Made by a program: the position numbers and the translations under genes
Notes under the pieces: generated by a model
What the model saw: the letters and a program-made list of their open reading frames with translations, nothing else
Database searches by the model: none
What the model was told of the DNA's origin: nothing
Source of the DNA: Flavimarina sp. Hel_I_48
GTDB taxonomy: Bacteria; Bacteroidota; Bacteroidia; Flavobacteriales; Flavobacteriaceae
DNA: 64,000 nucleotides
Assembly: GCF_000733945.1 (NCBI RefSeq)
Contig: NZ_JPOL01000002.1
Span: forward strand, 2,357,001 to 2,421,000
Reading direction: 5' to 3'
In this document: positions 52,168 to 62,933 of the stretch, in pieces
Numbering within the stretch: the first letter of the stretch is position 1
Layout of the letters: every line of letters begins with the position of its first letter

Positions 52168-53190
52168 ATGCTGCATATAAATATTAACGACTCAAACCCC
52201 TTCGTGGAATTTCTAGAAGCTTTTCAGAAAGTCTTGGGGGGAGAGCTCAAAATGTTTGATAATGAACAGCTTCTTTCAGTATTCAATAAGAAAGCCCAGG
52301 GCCATCTCAAGTGTGTTCCCTGTAATGGGGGCGTAGGGTTGATAGAATTTGATATTTCTTTTAAAGAGGATTTATGTTTAGATATCAATACCTCAGAGCT
52401 AAACTTTCTTTACTTTATTTATAGCCTCGACGGTCAATTCAAAGTGGAGTCCAGGGCAGATAACGATGATAAGATTTTTATTAAAAAGTTTGAGTCTGTG
52501 ATTATTAGTCTGGAACGCCCTAGCGGAAACCGTATATATTTTGAAGCCGGCCAGAAATTAAACCTCACTATTATTGCCCTAAATGGTCAGCTTTATAGGG
52601 AGAGGCACAAAATCACTATTAAGAACAAAGATCCTTTAAATGAACTTTTTGCCAGCGGAAAAGAGAACCCCATTGCTTTCTTGGGGAATTGCGATCTAAA
52701 GATCGCAGAATTTGTAAAAGAATTACAGGCGATTACGGCAGATGGGCTTATTAGAAAAATATTGATAGAGAATAAGATAAACGAAATTCTTGCATTACAC
52801 CTGCAGCATTTTCTTGATTATGGAAATTCAGAAAAGCTAATTGACCTTTCTAAAGGCGAACTTACCAAGGCAATGGATATTTCAGATTATATAAAGGAAC
52901 AACCGGTACAGCCACACAGTATAGATAGCCTCAGTGCAAAAAGCGGTTTATCACCTGCTAAACTGCAAAAATCTTTCAAATATCTTTACGGCTATACGGT
53001 CTCTGATTATGTGCGACACTTACGTCTTTTAAAGTCCGAAGATCTAATCAAAACAACAGATCTCAGCATTTCTGAAATTGTCTATGCCGTAGGCTTTAAT
53101 AGTAGAAGCTATTTTTCCAAGATCTTCAAGGAAAAGTATCAATACAGTCCTAAACAATATCAAAAACTTTTCAGGGTGACCACCGTATAA
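52168..53190 (+). CDS. AraC-family transcriptional regulator
   Basis: 340 residues. The C-terminal about 100 residues hold the double helix-turn-helix (DSLSAKSGLSPAKLQKSFKYLYG near 252-274; ISEIVYAVGFNSRSYFSKIFKEKYQYSP near 302-329). The N-terminal about 230 residues form a ligand or dimerisation domain I do not recognise. Starts at ATG 52168. No adjacent operon gives away a target; it is flanked by a lipoprotein gene and prfA. Confidence 0.88.
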   Translation: MLHININDSNPFVEFLEAFQKVLGGELKMFDNEQLLSVFNKKAQGHLKCVPCNGGVGLIEFDISFKEDLCLDINTSELNFLYFIYSLDGQFKVESRADNDDKIFIKKFESVIISLERPSGNRIYFEAGQKLNLTIIALNGQLYRERHKITIKNKDPLNELFASGKENPIAFLGNCDLKIAEFVKELQAITADGLIRKILIENKINEILALHLQHFLDYGNSEKLIDLSKGELTKAMDISDYIKEQPVQPHSIDSLSAKSGLSPAKLQKSFKYLYGYTVSDYVRHLRLLKSEDLIKTTDLSISEIVYAVGFNSRSYFSKIFKEKYQYSPKQYQKLFRVTTV

Positions 53191-53451
53191 AATAGGGGTT
53201 TTAATGGCTATTGAGATTAAATTTGAAGTAGTTCCCTAATTCGGTAAGCAATAGATGCAACCCTATACTTTCCATTTTACCTAAATAGGCGGTTGTACAC
53301 TCCATAGTGAATAGTACTGCGGAATATCTTTTCTATCCTCGCATCCCCTTAAATTTATCGCGATTCATCATTTGCCACATTATTTTACCAAAAACGCAAG
53401 GCATTCCATAACTTAAAAAATGCGTAAATTTGGATTCTATTTTAGATATAC

Positions 53452-54528
53452 ATGTTAGAGAAATTAAATATAGTAAAGCAACGTTTTGATGAAGTGAGTG
53501 ATTTGATCATCCAGCCAGATATCATCAGCGACCAGAAAAGATATATAGCCCTCAATAAGGAATATAAAGATTTAAGGGCGCTAATGGATGAGCGTGAAAA
53601 ATACCTTAAGCACAATCAGCGTATCGAGGAGGCAGATGAGATCATTAAAGACGGTGGTGATGATGAGATGGTAGAAATGGCGCGTATGCAACTCGAAGAA
53701 GCAAAAGGGGAAATCCCGAAGCTTGAAGAGAAAATTCGTATGATGCTCGTTCCTAAAGATCCTGAGGATAGCAAGAACGCGGTAATGGAAATACGTGCCG
53801 GTACCGGGGGCGACGAAGCCAGTATTTTTGCAGGTGACATCTACCGCATGTACATGAAATATTGTGAGAGCAAGGGCTGGAAAACCAGTACCATAGATTA
53901 CAGTGAGGGAACCAGCGGCGGTTTTAAGGAAATCCAGGTAGAAATTACTGGTGAAGAAGTTTACGGTACACTTAAATTTGAAGCGGGCGTGCACCGCGTG
54001 CAGCGTGTACCGCAGACAGAAACGCAGGGTCGTGTACATACAAGTGCTGCTACGGTAATGGTTTTTCCGGAGGCCGAAGAATTTGATGTGGAGATCGACC
54101 CCAAAGATGTGCGAATTGACTATTTCTGTTCTTCTGGTCCGGGTGGTCAGTCGGTAAACACGACTTATTCCGCAGTGCGTTTAACGCATACGCCCACAGG
54201 GCTTGTTGCGCAATGTCAGGATCAAAAATCCCAACATAAAAACAAAGAGAAAGCATTTAAGGTTTTACGTTCCAGATTATACGATATGGAACTTGCCAAA
54301 AGACAGGAAGAGGAGTCGGCCAAACGTGGATCTATGGTTACCAGTGGTGACCGTAGTGCAAAAATACGTACTTACAATTACCCACAGGGACGCGTTACAG
54401 ATCACCGTATCAACCTTACGCTTTACGATTTGTCAAATATTATAGATGGCGATGTGCAGCGTATTATTGACGAACTCCAACTGGTAAGCAACACCGAAAA
54501 ATTAAAAGAAACAGGGGAAACCTTCTAA
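53452..54528 (+). CDS. prfA: Peptide chain release factor 1
   Basis: Terminates translation at UAA/UAG. 358 residues, full length. [19 protein letters not shown] near 182-200 is the RF1-type recognition region, and the catalytic GGQ is in [11 protein letters not shown] near 228-238. A TAAATTTG -7 box lies at 53425-53432, 20 bp before the ATG, but no -33 TTG at the right spacing. Followed by pyrF after 37 bp. Confidence 0.96.
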   Translation: MLEKLNIVKQRFDEVSDLIIQPDIISDQKRYIALNKEYKDLRALMDEREKYLKHNQRIEEADEIIKDGGDDEMVEMARMQLEEAKGEIPKLEEKIRMMLVPKDPEDSKNAVMEIRAGTGGDEASIFAGDIYRMYMKYCESKGWKTSTIDYSEGTSGGFKEIQVEITGEEVYGTLKFEAGVHRVQRVPQTETQGRVHTSAATVMVFPEAEEFDVEIDPKDVRIDYFCSSGPGGQSVNTTYSAVRLTHTPTGLVAQCQDQKSQHKNKEKAFKVLRSRLYDMELAKRQEEESAKRGSMVTSGDRSAKIRTYNYPQGRVTDHRINLTLYDLSNIIDGDVQRIIDELQLVSNTEKLKETGETF

Positions 54529-54565
54529 AAATCGGTCGTTTTTGACCAATAAATGACCATTTTTC

Positions 54566-55390
54566 GTGAAAATTGATGACCTTATCCAACAAATTCAGCT
54601 GAAAAAATCCTTTCTATGTATTGGTTTAGACACAGATCTGGATAAAATTCCGAAGCATTTAAAAGACGGCGAAGACGCACTTTTTCAGTTTAATAAAGCT
54701 ATTATTGATGCCACACACCATCTGGCTGTTGCGTACAAACCCAATATAGCATTCTATGAAGCCTACGGTCTTCAGGGCTGGGAGGCACTCAAAAAAACCA
54801 TTGAATATCTTAATGAAAATCACCCGGAAATTTTTACGATCGCTGATGCGAAGCGCGGCGATATAGGGAATACTTCTACACGTTACGCAAAGGCGTTCTT
54901 TGAAGATCTCGCGTTTGACTCCGTAACCGTGGCGCCTTATATGGGCAGCGATTCCGTTGAGCCTTTTCTGGCTTTTGAAAACAAGCATACGATTATGCTC
55001 GCACTTACCTCAAACCCTGGGGCGTTTGATTTTCAAACGAAAGAAATGGAGGGGGAAGAATTGTATAAAAAGGTTTTAAAGACTTCAAAAACCTGGAAAA
55101 ACACTCAAAATCTTATGTACGTCGTGGGCGCTACAAAGGCTGAATATTTTGCTGAAATCCGAAAAATAATACCAAATTCTTTTTTGCTTGTACCGGGAAT
55201 TGGGGCCCAGGGCGGAAACCTACAGGAGGTTTGTAAATTTGGAATGAACGAGAACGTGGGGCTCCTGGTAAATTCATCCCGCGGAATTATCTATGCTTCA
55301 GCCGAAAAGGATTTTGCAGAAGCCGCCGCCATAGAAGCTGAAAAAGTACAGCAGGAAATGGCTCAAATCCTATCAAAAAGGGGTATTTAA
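54566..55390 (+). CDS. pyrF: Orotidine 5'-phosphate decarboxylase (type 2)
   Basis: Last step of UMP synthesis. 274 residues, the longer type-2 form. [10 protein letters not shown] near 20-29, catalytic Lys/Asp in [14 protein letters not shown] near 91-104 and GIGAQGG near 213-219 (phosphate binding). The start is GTG at 54566. Probably co-transcribed with prfA. Confidence 0.95.
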   Translation: MKIDDLIQQIQLKKSFLCIGLDTDLDKIPKHLKDGEDALFQFNKAIIDATHHLAVAYKPNIAFYEAYGLQGWEALKKTIEYLNENHPEIFTIADAKRGDIGNTSTRYAKAFFEDLAFDSVTVAPYMGSDSVEPFLAFENKHTIMLALTSNPGAFDFQTKEMEGEELYKKVLKTSKTWKNTQNLMYVVGATKAEYFAEIRKIIPNSFLLVPGIGAQGGNLQEVCKFGMNENVGLLVNSSRGIIYASAEKDFAEAAAIEAEKVQQEMAQILSKRGI

Positions 55391-55468
55391 AGACTGTTTT
55401 TCGACCTTTTTAGCGGTTTTTTATCCAGTTATAAAGCCTTAGTTTAGTTTTATCCAAAATCTGTTTTG

Positions 55469-56287
55469 ATGGAATATAAAGATCAGTTGGGCAGAACGTT
55501 GAAGTTGGATAGCACTCCCAGAAAGATCGTTTGCCTTGTTCCTAGCCTTAGTGAATTACTTGTAGATCTTGGTTTGGAAAATACGTTGGTAGGAGTCACC
55601 AAATTTTGTGTCCACCCAGAGCACCTGCGTGCAGAAAAAACAGTCGTAGGAGGCACAAAAACGGTTCATTTTGACCGAATAATGGATCTAAAACCAGAAA
55701 TTATCCTCTGTAACAAGGAAGAGAATACACAGGAAATTGTATCAGAATGTGATAAAATTGCCCCAACGCATGTTTCCGACCTTAAAAATCTAGAAGATGT
55801 TTATGCGCTGATTATTCAATATGGAAAACTATTTGACGTGCTTGAAAAGTCCCAAATATTGATAGAAAATATAAAGCAAAAAGCGCTCAATTTTCAAGGG
55901 AATTTATCAAATACAGTACGTTTAAAGACCGCGTATCTGATATGGAAAAATCCCTATATGGTTGCCGGAAACGATACTTTTATTGACTTTCTTCTGGAGA
56001 TCAACGGTTTTACTAACATCTTTGCTCAAAAACAAAGCAGATATCCCGAAATTGAACCACAAGAGTTAAAGGAAGCCGATCTGGTTTTGCTTTCTTCAGA
56101 ACCTTTTCCTTTTAAGCAAAAACATATTGACCTATTGAAAGCACATACTTCTGCCAGGATTATGCTGGTGGATGGGGAGTATTTCAGCTGGTACGGCAGC
56201 CGTCTGCTGGGCGCATTTGCGTATTTTGAAAAACTACAAAACCTAATCAAAACCGACTCTTCATCTAAAGGATTGCAATCCCATTAG
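55469..56287 (+). CDS. Helical-backbone metal/cobalamin-binding protein (BtuF-like), cytoplasmic form
   Basis: 272 residues from ATG 55469. Class III periplasmic-binding fold: RKIVCLVPSLSELLVDLG near 18-35, VVGGTKTVHFDRIMDLKPEIILC near 60-82 and GEYFSWYGSRLLGAF near 235-249. There is no signal peptide, although family members normally deliver cobalamin or siderophore-metal to an ABC importer from the periplasm. In many Bacteroidota such soluble versions occur; function unresolved. The stop overlaps the stop of the convergent kinase gene. Confidence 0.75.
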   Translation: MEYKDQLGRTLKLDSTPRKIVCLVPSLSELLVDLGLENTLVGVTKFCVHPEHLRAEKTVVGGTKTVHFDRIMDLKPEIILCNKEENTQEIVSECDKIAPTHVSDLKNLEDVYALIIQYGKLFDVLEKSQILIENIKQKALNFQGNLSNTVRLKTAYLIWKNPYMVAGNDTFIDFLLEINGFTNIFAQKQSRYPEIEPQELKEADLVLLSSEPFPFKQKHIDLLKAHTSARIMLVDGEYFSWYGSRLLGAFAYFEKLQNLIKTDSSSKGLQSH

Positions 56288-57267
56288 ACCGTATCGTAAG
56301 TTTTTTTTCTGATTGTTTCGGTTTCTTCTGCATTTTTAAATACATCCCAGTCCTTGCCCTGCGTACGTCGTGCCCCCAGAATATTAGCAAATTGACCTGC
56401 TTTTATGGCATCATTGTAGCGCGCAAAACCATAGGCAAGTCCGCCGGCAAAAGAATCGCCACAACCTGTAGTGTCCACGACCATCCCCACGGGAACAGAA
56501 GCGATCCATTCTTTTACGGTTTCACCATTTTTACGTTGGTAGAGAATACACCCACGGGAATCCATAGTGATATAAAAATAAGAGACGCCTTGATCCAGAA
56601 CATGCTCAGCAAGTTCTTCAAGGTGATCTGTATGATTTTCATCATAAATAGATGGGATCTCATGATCATATTCCCTGGAAAACCACATGCACTGCGATTC
56701 TTCCAGGTTCATCTTTAATACATCAATATAGGGAAGCCACTCATCACGATCTACCCAAAATTTGCGATGTCTTTTTCCGGTTACGTCCATGGCAGTCGTG
56801 GCGCCATGAGCGTCAAAAACGATAATGCCTTCACTTTTTTCTTTAATGGTACGCAGCGTGCTCAACGATATTTCAAAATCTGTTATGGGAACAAACACAA
56901 ACGCATCAGCATCTAAATGTTCCTTTATATGTTTCGGTAAAATAGGGTTCATGCAGGCGAGCTGCTTTTCCTCTCGGTTGTTTTGATCCTTAAAATCCAG
57001 CATAATCACCGTGCCCCGGTCTTCTAACGTGTTTATTCCGGAAAGATCGATGTTTTCCCATGGCTTAAATTCAGAAGCTATTCCGTCGAGATCTTTTTTA
57101 TGGATATTGGTCACGGGAGCAACCACGCCCTTGCCATCTAATAGTTTTGCCAGGGCGATTACGGGATGGGTTACGCAACCGTAACGCATGATAATATCAT
57201 TCGTATAGGTAGAAATGGTATCGCGCGGTATAGGGCCGGCTACGACTATTTTTAACTGATTTGCCAT
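56284..57267 (-). CDS. PfkB-family carbohydrate/nucleoside kinase
   Basis: 327 residues of ribokinase fold. Anion hole and catalytic base DTTGCGDSFAGGLAYGF near 272-288 (Asp in GCGD). N-terminal glycine motif (GPIPRD near 11) is weakly conserved, so sugar specificity (adenosine, ribose, fructose) is open. Its stop TAA and the stop TAG of the plus-strand gene share bases at 56285-56286, with no terminator between. A DUF4197 lipoprotein gene starts 9 bp away on the same strand, upstream. Confidence 0.85.
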   Translation of the reverse strand: MANQLKIVVAGPIPRDTISTYTNDIIMRYGCVTHPVIALAKLLDGKGVVAPVTNIHKKDLDGIASEFKPWENIDLSGINTLEDRGTVIMLDFKDQNNREEKQLACMNPILPKHIKEHLDADAFVFVPITDFEISLSTLRTIKEKSEGIIVFDAHGATTAMDVTGKRHRKFWVDRDEWLPYIDVLKMNLEESQCMWFSREYDHEIPSIYDENHTDHLEELAEHVLDQGVSYFYITMDSRGCILYQRKNGETVKEWIASVPVGMVVDTTGCGDSFAGGLAYGFARYNDAIKAGQFANILGARRTQGKDWDVFKNAEETETIRKKTYDTV

Positions 57268-57276
57268 ATAGTAAAT

Positions 57277-57978
57277 TTAATCTTGCAATGCGAAAACACG
57301 CTGCAATACGGTGGTTGTACGGGCGACGGTAGAGGTGCGGATGTCTTTTTCTTCTACGGCGATCATATTGAAAACCCCATCTAACGCTTCTTTTGTAACA
57401 TAATCTATCAAATCTGGATTCACATTTGTGGTCAATGGTACATTATTGTAGCGTGTGATAAGGTCGCTCCATATTTTTGCCGCTCCCACTTTTTCAAAAG
57501 AAGATTTTATAGTTGGGTTGAATTTTGCGTATAGCTGCTCTCTCGTACGCTCTTCAAGATAATTTGTGGCACTACGGTCCCCACCCAGAAGAATATTTCG
57601 GGCATCTGTAAAGGTTATGTCTTTTACGGCGGCCACAAATATAGGTGTTGCCTGTCCCACAGCATCTGTGGCAGCACTATTGAGTGCTTTGATCCCCTCG
57701 TCAGCAAGACTTCCCAAACCTATGGTGCGCAAGGTTTTATCCACTTTTTGTAACTCTGGCGGTAAAAGGATCCGTGCAAGTTCGTTGTTGTAAAATCCGT
57801 TTTGTTCCGTGAGTTTATTTACTTGTTCTTCAATACCTTTATCAAGTGCCTGGCGCAGGCCAGTTGCAATAAGTTGATTGTCAACGCCTATTTGTGGCAT
57901 ACCGCCAACTACGCTCTGTAATTCGGCACAGCCGTAAAGGGTAAATACTAAAAGAATCGCGAGTATTTTTTTCATCAT
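57277..57978 (-). CDS. DUF4197 lipoprotein
   Basis: 233 residues with lipoprotein signal MMKKILAILLVFTLYGC (Cys 17). The rest is the helical DUF4197 domain (ALDKGIEEQVNKL, FYNNELARILLPPELQKVDKTLR, IWSDLITRYNNVP). Function unknown across the family; the lipid anchor puts it in the periplasm-facing envelope. It may share a transcript with the PfkB gene (9 bp apart), although a functional link is not obvious. Confidence 0.85.
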   Translation of the reverse strand: MMKKILAILLVFTLYGCAELQSVVGGMPQIGVDNQLIATGLRQALDKGIEEQVNKLTEQNGFYNNELARILLPPELQKVDKTLRTIGLGSLADEGIKALNSAATDAVGQATPIFVAAVKDITFTDARNILLGGDRSATNYLEERTREQLYAKFNPTIKSSFEKVGAAKIWSDLITRYNNVPLTTNVNPDLIDYVTKEALDGVFNMIAVEEKDIRTSTVARTTTVLQRVFALQD

Positions 57979-58208
57979 AATGGTGCTTCTTTCAAATATA
58001 CTAAATTACAGAGGCTTTCTGAACTATTTTAAAGTGTAGTTACGACCTGATATAAGGTGTTTATAGATCACTAAAATTATGATCCTGAAATTGATCAGTC
58101 TGTGAAATTTAAATAGGTATTTAATGAGTAATCGAAAATAATTAAAAAAATAGTGGTTTGCTTGTTAAATCCGTAAATTAGCAACCATATAACGAAGAAA
58201 TATTACGA

Positions 58209-61200
58209 ATGGAACAACCAAAGCCTTATAAGCCAAAACATAAAGTACGTATTGTAACCGCGGCATCCCTTTTTGATGGGCACGATGCGGCGATAAACAT
58301 TATGCGCCGTATTATACAGTCTACCGGTGTGGAGGTTATCCATTTGGGTCACGATAGAAGTGTGGAAGAGGTGGTGAATACCGCCATTCAGGAAGATGTG
58401 AACGCTATCGCAATGACCAGCTATCAAGGTGGTCATACCGAATATTTCAAATACATGTATGATCTCCTTAAGGAAAATGGAGCGGAGCATATCAAGATTT
58501 TTGGTGGCGGTGGCGGTGTAATCCTTCCAGAGGAGATCAAAGAATTACAGGATTACGGCATTACCCGTATTTATTCGCCAGATGATGGCCGGGAACTGGG
58601 TTTACAGGGAATGATCAATGATTTGGTAGAACGAGCAGATATAATCCCCCCGGCCCCCGAAGGGGAAGCGCTCCCTCAGGCATTGAAAAGGAAAGATGTA
58701 AATACCATTGCACGTTTGATTTCTTTGGCAGAAAACAACCATGAGGAGTTCGTCCGGGTATTCCCCCCTTCGGGGGGCAAGGGGGGAACCCCGGTTCTGG
58801 GAATTACCGGTACCGGTGGTTCGGGTAAATCTTCGCTCGTAGATGAGTTGGTACGCCGTTTTTTATCTGATTTTGAAGATAAAACCATTGGGATTATCTC
58901 GGTTGATCCTTCAAAACGCAAAACTGGTGGCGCGTTATTAGGGGATCGCATTCGTATGAATGCCATTAATTCACCGCGTGTTTACATGCGCTCGCTCGCT
59001 ACGCGTCAATCCAATCTGGCATTGTCAAAATATGTGCAGGAAGCCGTTGAGGTTTTAAAAGCCGCAGCATATGATCTGATTATTCTGGAAACTTCTGGAA
59101 TAGGCCAGAGCGATACCGAAATACTGGATCATTCTGATATTTCGCTTTATGTAATGACACCAGAATTTGGTGCCGCTACCCAACTCGAAAAGATCGATAT
59201 GCTTGATTTTGCCGATCTTGTGGCGATAAATAAGTTTGATAAACGGGGCGCGCTGGATGCCCTGCGCGATGTCAAAAAACAATACCAGAGAAACCATGGA
59301 CTCTGGCATTCTGATCCCGAAAAACTTCCGGTTTACGGTACGATTGCTTCCCAGTTCAATGATCCTGGGATGAATACCTTGTACCAGAAAATAATGGGCG
59401 CTCTAGCAGAAAAAACCGATGCTGGTTTGATAAGTACCTATGAGATTTCCGAAGAAATGTCTGAGAAGATTTACGTGATCCCGCCGGCACGCGTACGCTA
59501 TTTGTCTGAAATCGCCGAAAGTAATCGTGGTTATGACCAGACCGTAGCAGCGCAGGTAGAAGTCGCACAGAAACTCTATGGTATTTATAAGACGATAGAA
59601 TCAATAACGAACACTTCAATAGGCCTTACCAAAAATGGCCTGGAAGAAGAGGTGATCCTGAACGATGTTCAGGAGGACACTGATAAACAGTTGGTAGATT
59701 TGCTTATCGCCCAGTTCAATAAAACCAAAATGGATTTTGATCCTTACCATTGGGAAGAGATACTTAACTGGGACAACACGGTAAAAAAATATCAGGACCC
59801 CGTTTATTCCTTTAAGGTACGCGATAAGGAAATCAAGATCGACACGCATACCGAGTCGCTTTCCCATACGCAGATCCCAAAAGTTGCCCTGCCTAAATAT
59901 AAAGCCTGGGGCGACCTGCTGCAATGGATCTTGCAGGAAAATGTACCTGGCGAATTCCCATATACTGCGGGGCTGTACCCTTTCAAACGTCAGGGTGAGG
60001 ATCCCACGCGTATGTTTGCCGGTGAAGGTGGGCCAGAACGAACCAACCGCAGGTTTCATTATGTAAGTCTGGGGCTGCCCGCAAAACGGCTTTCCACCGC
60101 ATTTGATTCCGTTACTTTATATGGTAATGATCCTGACGCGCGCCCTGATATTTATGGGAAGATAGGTAATGCCGGTGTTTCTATATGTTGTCTTGACGAT
60201 GCTAAAAAGCTCTATTCTGGCTTTGATCTCGCCCATGCGATGACTTCCGTAAGTATGACCATTAACGGTCCCGCGCCTATGTTGCTGGGCTTTTTTATGA
60301 ATGCCGCTATAGATCAGCAATGTGAAAAATATATAAAGGAAAATAATCTTGAGGCCGAAGTTGAGAACAAAATAAAGAAGATTTATCAGGAAGGCGGACT
60401 GGAACGTCCACAATACCGCGGCGAGCTTCCGGAAGGAAATGATGGTTTAGGTTTAATGTTGCTGGGTGTTACCGGTGATCGCGTTTTGCCAGAAGATGTT
60501 TACCATAATATAAAAACAGAAACCATGGCCGTGGTTCGCGGTACCGTTCAGGCAGATATTTTAAAAGAAGACCAGGCGCAGAATACCTGTATTTTTTCTA
60601 CGGAATTTGCCCTGCGGTTGATGGGCGATGTGCAGGAATATTTTATTGAGAAGAAGGTGCGCAATTTTTATTCGGTTTCCATTTCTGGATATCATATTGC
60701 CGAAGCGGGAGCGAATCCCATTACACAGCTGGCACTTACCCTGGCAAACGGTTTTACATATGTAGAATATTACCTGAGCAGGGGGATGGATATCAATAAA
60801 TTTGGGCCCAACCTTTCCTTCTTTTTTTCCAACGGAATCGACCCGGAATATGCCGTTATTGGCCGCGTTTCCCGTAAAATTTGGTCAAAAGCGCTAAAAT
60901 TGAAATACGGTGCTAATGCCCGTGCACAAATGTTGAAATACCATATACAGACTTCGGGTCGTTCCCTGCATGCACAGGAAATTGATTTTAACGATATCAG
61001 GACCACGTTGCAGGCGCTTTATGCCATTTACGACAACTGTAATTCACTCCATACCAATGCGTATGATGAGGCGATCACAACGCCTACGGAAGAATCTGTG
61101 CGCCGGGCGATGGCCATTCAATTGATCATCAACAAAGAACTGGGACTTGCAAAAAACGAAAATCCCATACAGGGTTCTTTCATTATCGAAGAACTCACAG

Positions 61201-61637
61201 ATCTGGTCGAAGCAGCCGTTTTAACCGAATTTGACCGCATCACCGAACGCGGCGGGGTGCTGGGCGCTATGGAGACCATGTACCAGCGCAGCAAAATTCA
61301 GGAAGAAAGCCTGTATTATGAAACGCTTAAGCACAACGGTGATTTTCCTATCATAGGTGTAAATACCTTTTTGAGCAGTAAAGGTTCGCCCACCGTAACA
61401 CCTGGCGAAGTCATCCGCGCTACGGAAGAGGAAAAACAATTTCAGATCACCACGCTTGAAAAGCTGCATATAACCTATGAAGACAGCGCTGAGGAAGCTT
61501 TACAAAAAGTGAAAAATGCGGCCGTTCATAATGAGAATATTTTTGGTGAATTGATGGAAGCGACCAAAGTCTGCTCCTTAGGCCAGATCACCGAGGCCTT
61601 GTTTGAAGTTGGTGGACAGTATAGGAGGAATATGTAA
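58209..61637 (+). CDS. icmF: IcmF: fused isobutyryl-CoA mutase with G-protein chaperone
   Basis: 1142-residue adenosylcobalamin enzyme that interconverts isobutyryl- and n-butyryl-CoA (related fusions also act on pivalyl- or isovaleryl-CoA). Order: B12-binding domain (about 12-140, cobalt-ligand H25 in [10 protein letters not shown]), MeaI-type GTPase (about 195-430, P-loop GTGGSGKS 201-208) and mutase large domain (about 560-1140, [19 protein letters not shown]), with the Phe that distinguishes IcmF from methylmalonyl-CoA mutase. The linker between the first two domains contains two in-frame copies of the C-run/G-run palindrome (residues 147-153 and 185-193). The GTPase guards cofactor loading. 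Long intergenic lead, no clear promoter. Confidence 0.93.
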   Translation: MEQPKPYKPKHKVRIVTAASLFDGHDAAINIMRRIIQSTGVEVIHLGHDRSVEEVVNTAIQEDVNAIAMTSYQGGHTEYFKYMYDLLKENGAEHIKIFGGGGGVILPEEIKELQDYGITRIYSPDDGRELGLQGMINDLVERADIIPPAPEGEALPQALKRKDVNTIARLISLAENNHEEFVRVFPPSGGKGGTPVLGITGTGGSGKSSLVDELVRRFLSDFEDKTIGIISVDPSKRKTGGALLGDRIRMNAINSPRVYMRSLATRQSNLALSKYVQEAVEVLKAAAYDLIILETSGIGQSDTEILDHSDISLYVMTPEFGAATQLEKIDMLDFADLVAINKFDKRGALDALRDVKKQYQRNHGLWHSDPEKLPVYGTIASQFNDPGMNTLYQKIMGALAEKTDAGLISTYEISEEMSEKIYVIPPARVRYLSEIAESNRGYDQTVAAQVEVAQKLYGIYKTIESITNTSIGLTKNGLEEEVILNDVQEDTDKQLVDLLIAQFNKTKMDFDPYHWEEILNWDNTVKKYQDPVYSFKVRDKEIKIDTHTESLSHTQIPKVALPKYKAWGDLLQWILQENVPGEFPYTAGLYPFKRQGEDPTRMFAGEGGPERTNRRFHYVSLGLPAKRLSTAFDSVTLYGNDPDARPDIYGKIGNAGVSICCLDDAKKLYSGFDLAHAMTSVSMTINGPAPMLLGFFMNAAIDQQCEKYIKENNLEAEVENKIKKIYQEGGLERPQYRGELPEGNDGLGLMLLGVTGDRVLPEDVYHNIKTETMAVVRGTVQADILKEDQAQNTCIFSTEFALRLMGDVQEYFIEKKVRNFYSVSISGYHIAEAGANPITQLALTLANGFTYVEYYLSRGMDINKFGPNLSFFFSNGIDPEYAVIGRVSRKIWSKALKLKYGANARAQMLKYHIQTSGRSLHAQEIDFNDIRTTLQALYAIYDNCNSLHTNAYDEAITTPTEESVRRAMAIQLIINKELGLAKNENPIQGSFIIEELTDLVEAAVLTEFDRITERGGVLGAMETMYQRSKIQEESLYYETLKHNGDFPIIGVNTFLSSKGSPTVTPGEVIRATEEEKQFQITTLEKLHITYEDSAEEALQKVKNAAVHNENIFGELMEATKVCSLGQITEALFEVGGQYRRNM
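58644..58666. repeat. C-run/G-run palindrome inside icmF (copy 1)
   Basis: TCCCCCCGGCCCCC then GAAGGGGAA, same orientation as the murD and ftsW copies, read in frame as Pro-Pro-Ala-Pro-Glu-Gly-Glu. Confidence 0.65.
58761..58788. repeat. C-run/G-run palindrome inside icmF (copy 2, inverted)
   Basis: TTCCCCCCTT (58761-58770) and AAGGGGGGAA (58779-58788), perfect 10-bp stem with loop CGGGGGGC, read in frame as Phe-Pro-Pro-Ser-Gly-Gly-Lys-Gly-Gly. It is the reverse orientation of copy 1. Confidence 0.7.
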
Positions 61638-61786
61638 GCAGAAGGTTCATTATTCTATTTTCCGAGAAATAAAAAGGTGTATTTAGCATAAAATAGTAGG
61701 TTTTTTGACCCATTTTCTGAGCTAAAATGCCAGATATCGTATCGATTTACAGCTTTATTTTAATTGTTCTATAAAGTTGGTCTTTG

Positions 61787-61817
61787 CTATTCCAGTGGTA
61801 AGTAGCCTATAATTTTG
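61787..61817 (+). promoter_or_regulatory. Promoter of the DUF302 lipoprotein gene
   Basis: TTG at 61787-61789, 20 bp, TAATTTTG at 61810-61817, a full match to the Bacteroidota consensus. Predicted start near 61824, leaving a leader of about 70 nt. Confidence 0.6.
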
Positions 61818-61894
61818 CAGGGTTAAGGTTTTTGTAAAGTATTGTATTTGATAGGAAAATTCAGTTAAATTGGTGCCTACCAAGACTTTAAAAA

Positions 61895-62806
61895 ATGAAA
61901 AAATTCATACTATTTATATTTATAACGTTTTTTTTTCTTGCCTGTAAAAACGATAATACGGATTGTTGTGTAATGCCCAATGAATTACCCAATGTAGACG
62001 GACTGGCTATTTCGCAGAGCGAAAACAGTTTTGATAATACCTATAATGCTATACGCTCTGCATTGCAAAACAATGATGCCATAGGAATTGTTGCTGAAGT
62101 TGATCACGAAGCTAACGCTGAATCCGTTGATCTGGAGCTTGGTCATAGCAAAGTAATACTTTTCGGTAATCCCAATCTGGGAACGCCTCTAATGCAGGAA
62201 AATCAGTTGGCCGGGCTGGATCTTCCTCAAAAAATACTGGTTTACGAAAAAAATGGGAATGTTTTTGCCGCTTATAATAGCACGGGCTATCTATCTAATC
62301 GCTACAACCTGACTGCAATGACCCTGGAGCAAATTGAAATAGCGCTGAGCGATCTGGTCACAAATGCAACGAATGTTGTACCCACAATTCCAGGAGATGA
62401 TACTGTTGATTTTCAAGAAGGGGTAGTTACGGTAGATAGCAATAAACCCTTTAGCGCAACTTATGATGCGTTAAGATCTGCGATTGCTGACAATAGCAAT
62501 CTGAAAATTATTGCTGAACTTGATCATCAGGAGAATGGCACGTCTGTGGGTAAAACGATTCGCCCCACACGGTTGATTGTTTTTGGAAATCCCAGGTCAG
62601 GTACGCCCCTTATGCAAAACAAACGTAGCATCGCTATAGATCTCCCTCAGAAAATGCTGGTTTGGCAAGATGATGCAGGAATCACCCATATTTCGTACAA
62701 TGACCCAGATTATTTGGCCAGCAGGCACGCTATTGATGGAAATACCGAGATTTTAAAAACTATTTCAGATGCGCTCAGCAACCTTAGCGAAGCAGGAGCA
62801 AAATAG
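61895..62806 (+). CDS. Lipoprotein with two tandem DUF302 domains
   Basis: 303 residues: lipoprotein signal MKKFILFIFITFFFLAC (Cys 17), then DUF302 copy 1 (about 42-155, FDNTYNAIRSALQNN, ILFGNPNLGTPLMQEN, LDLPQKILVYE) and copy 2 (about 188-298, FSATYDALRSAIADN, IVFGNPRSGTPLMQNK, IDLPQKMLVWQ), clearly an internal duplication. DUF302 folds are small and of unclear function; some bind hydrophobic or metal ligands. Envelope location is predicted. Confidence 0.88.
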   Translation: MKKFILFIFITFFFLACKNDNTDCCVMPNELPNVDGLAISQSENSFDNTYNAIRSALQNNDAIGIVAEVDHEANAESVDLELGHSKVILFGNPNLGTPLMQENQLAGLDLPQKILVYEKNGNVFAAYNSTGYLSNRYNLTAMTLEQIEIALSDLVTNATNVVPTIPGDDTVDFQEGVVTVDSNKPFSATYDALRSAIADNSNLKIIAELDHQENGTSVGKTIRPTRLIVFGNPRSGTPLMQNKRSIAIDLPQKMLVWQDDAGITHISYNDPDYLASRHAIDGNTEILKTISDALSNLSEAGAK

Positions 62807-62831
62807 AAAAATAAAATCAGCCTTTTAAACA

Positions 62832-62862
62832 AAAAGCCTTCCCTTTACGGAAGGCTTTTGTT
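62832..62862. terminator. Terminator between the DUF302 gene and the dehydrogenase
   Basis: AAAAGCCTTCC (62832-62842) and GGAAGGCTTTT (62849-62859), 6-nt loop, with A-run before and T-run after, so usable by both convergent genes. Confidence 0.85.
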
Positions 62863-62933
62863 TGGAATAAAACAATTATTTGGGATAATAAAGGGTAGAA
62901 AACATCTTTTTTACACCAAAAATCACCCCTATT

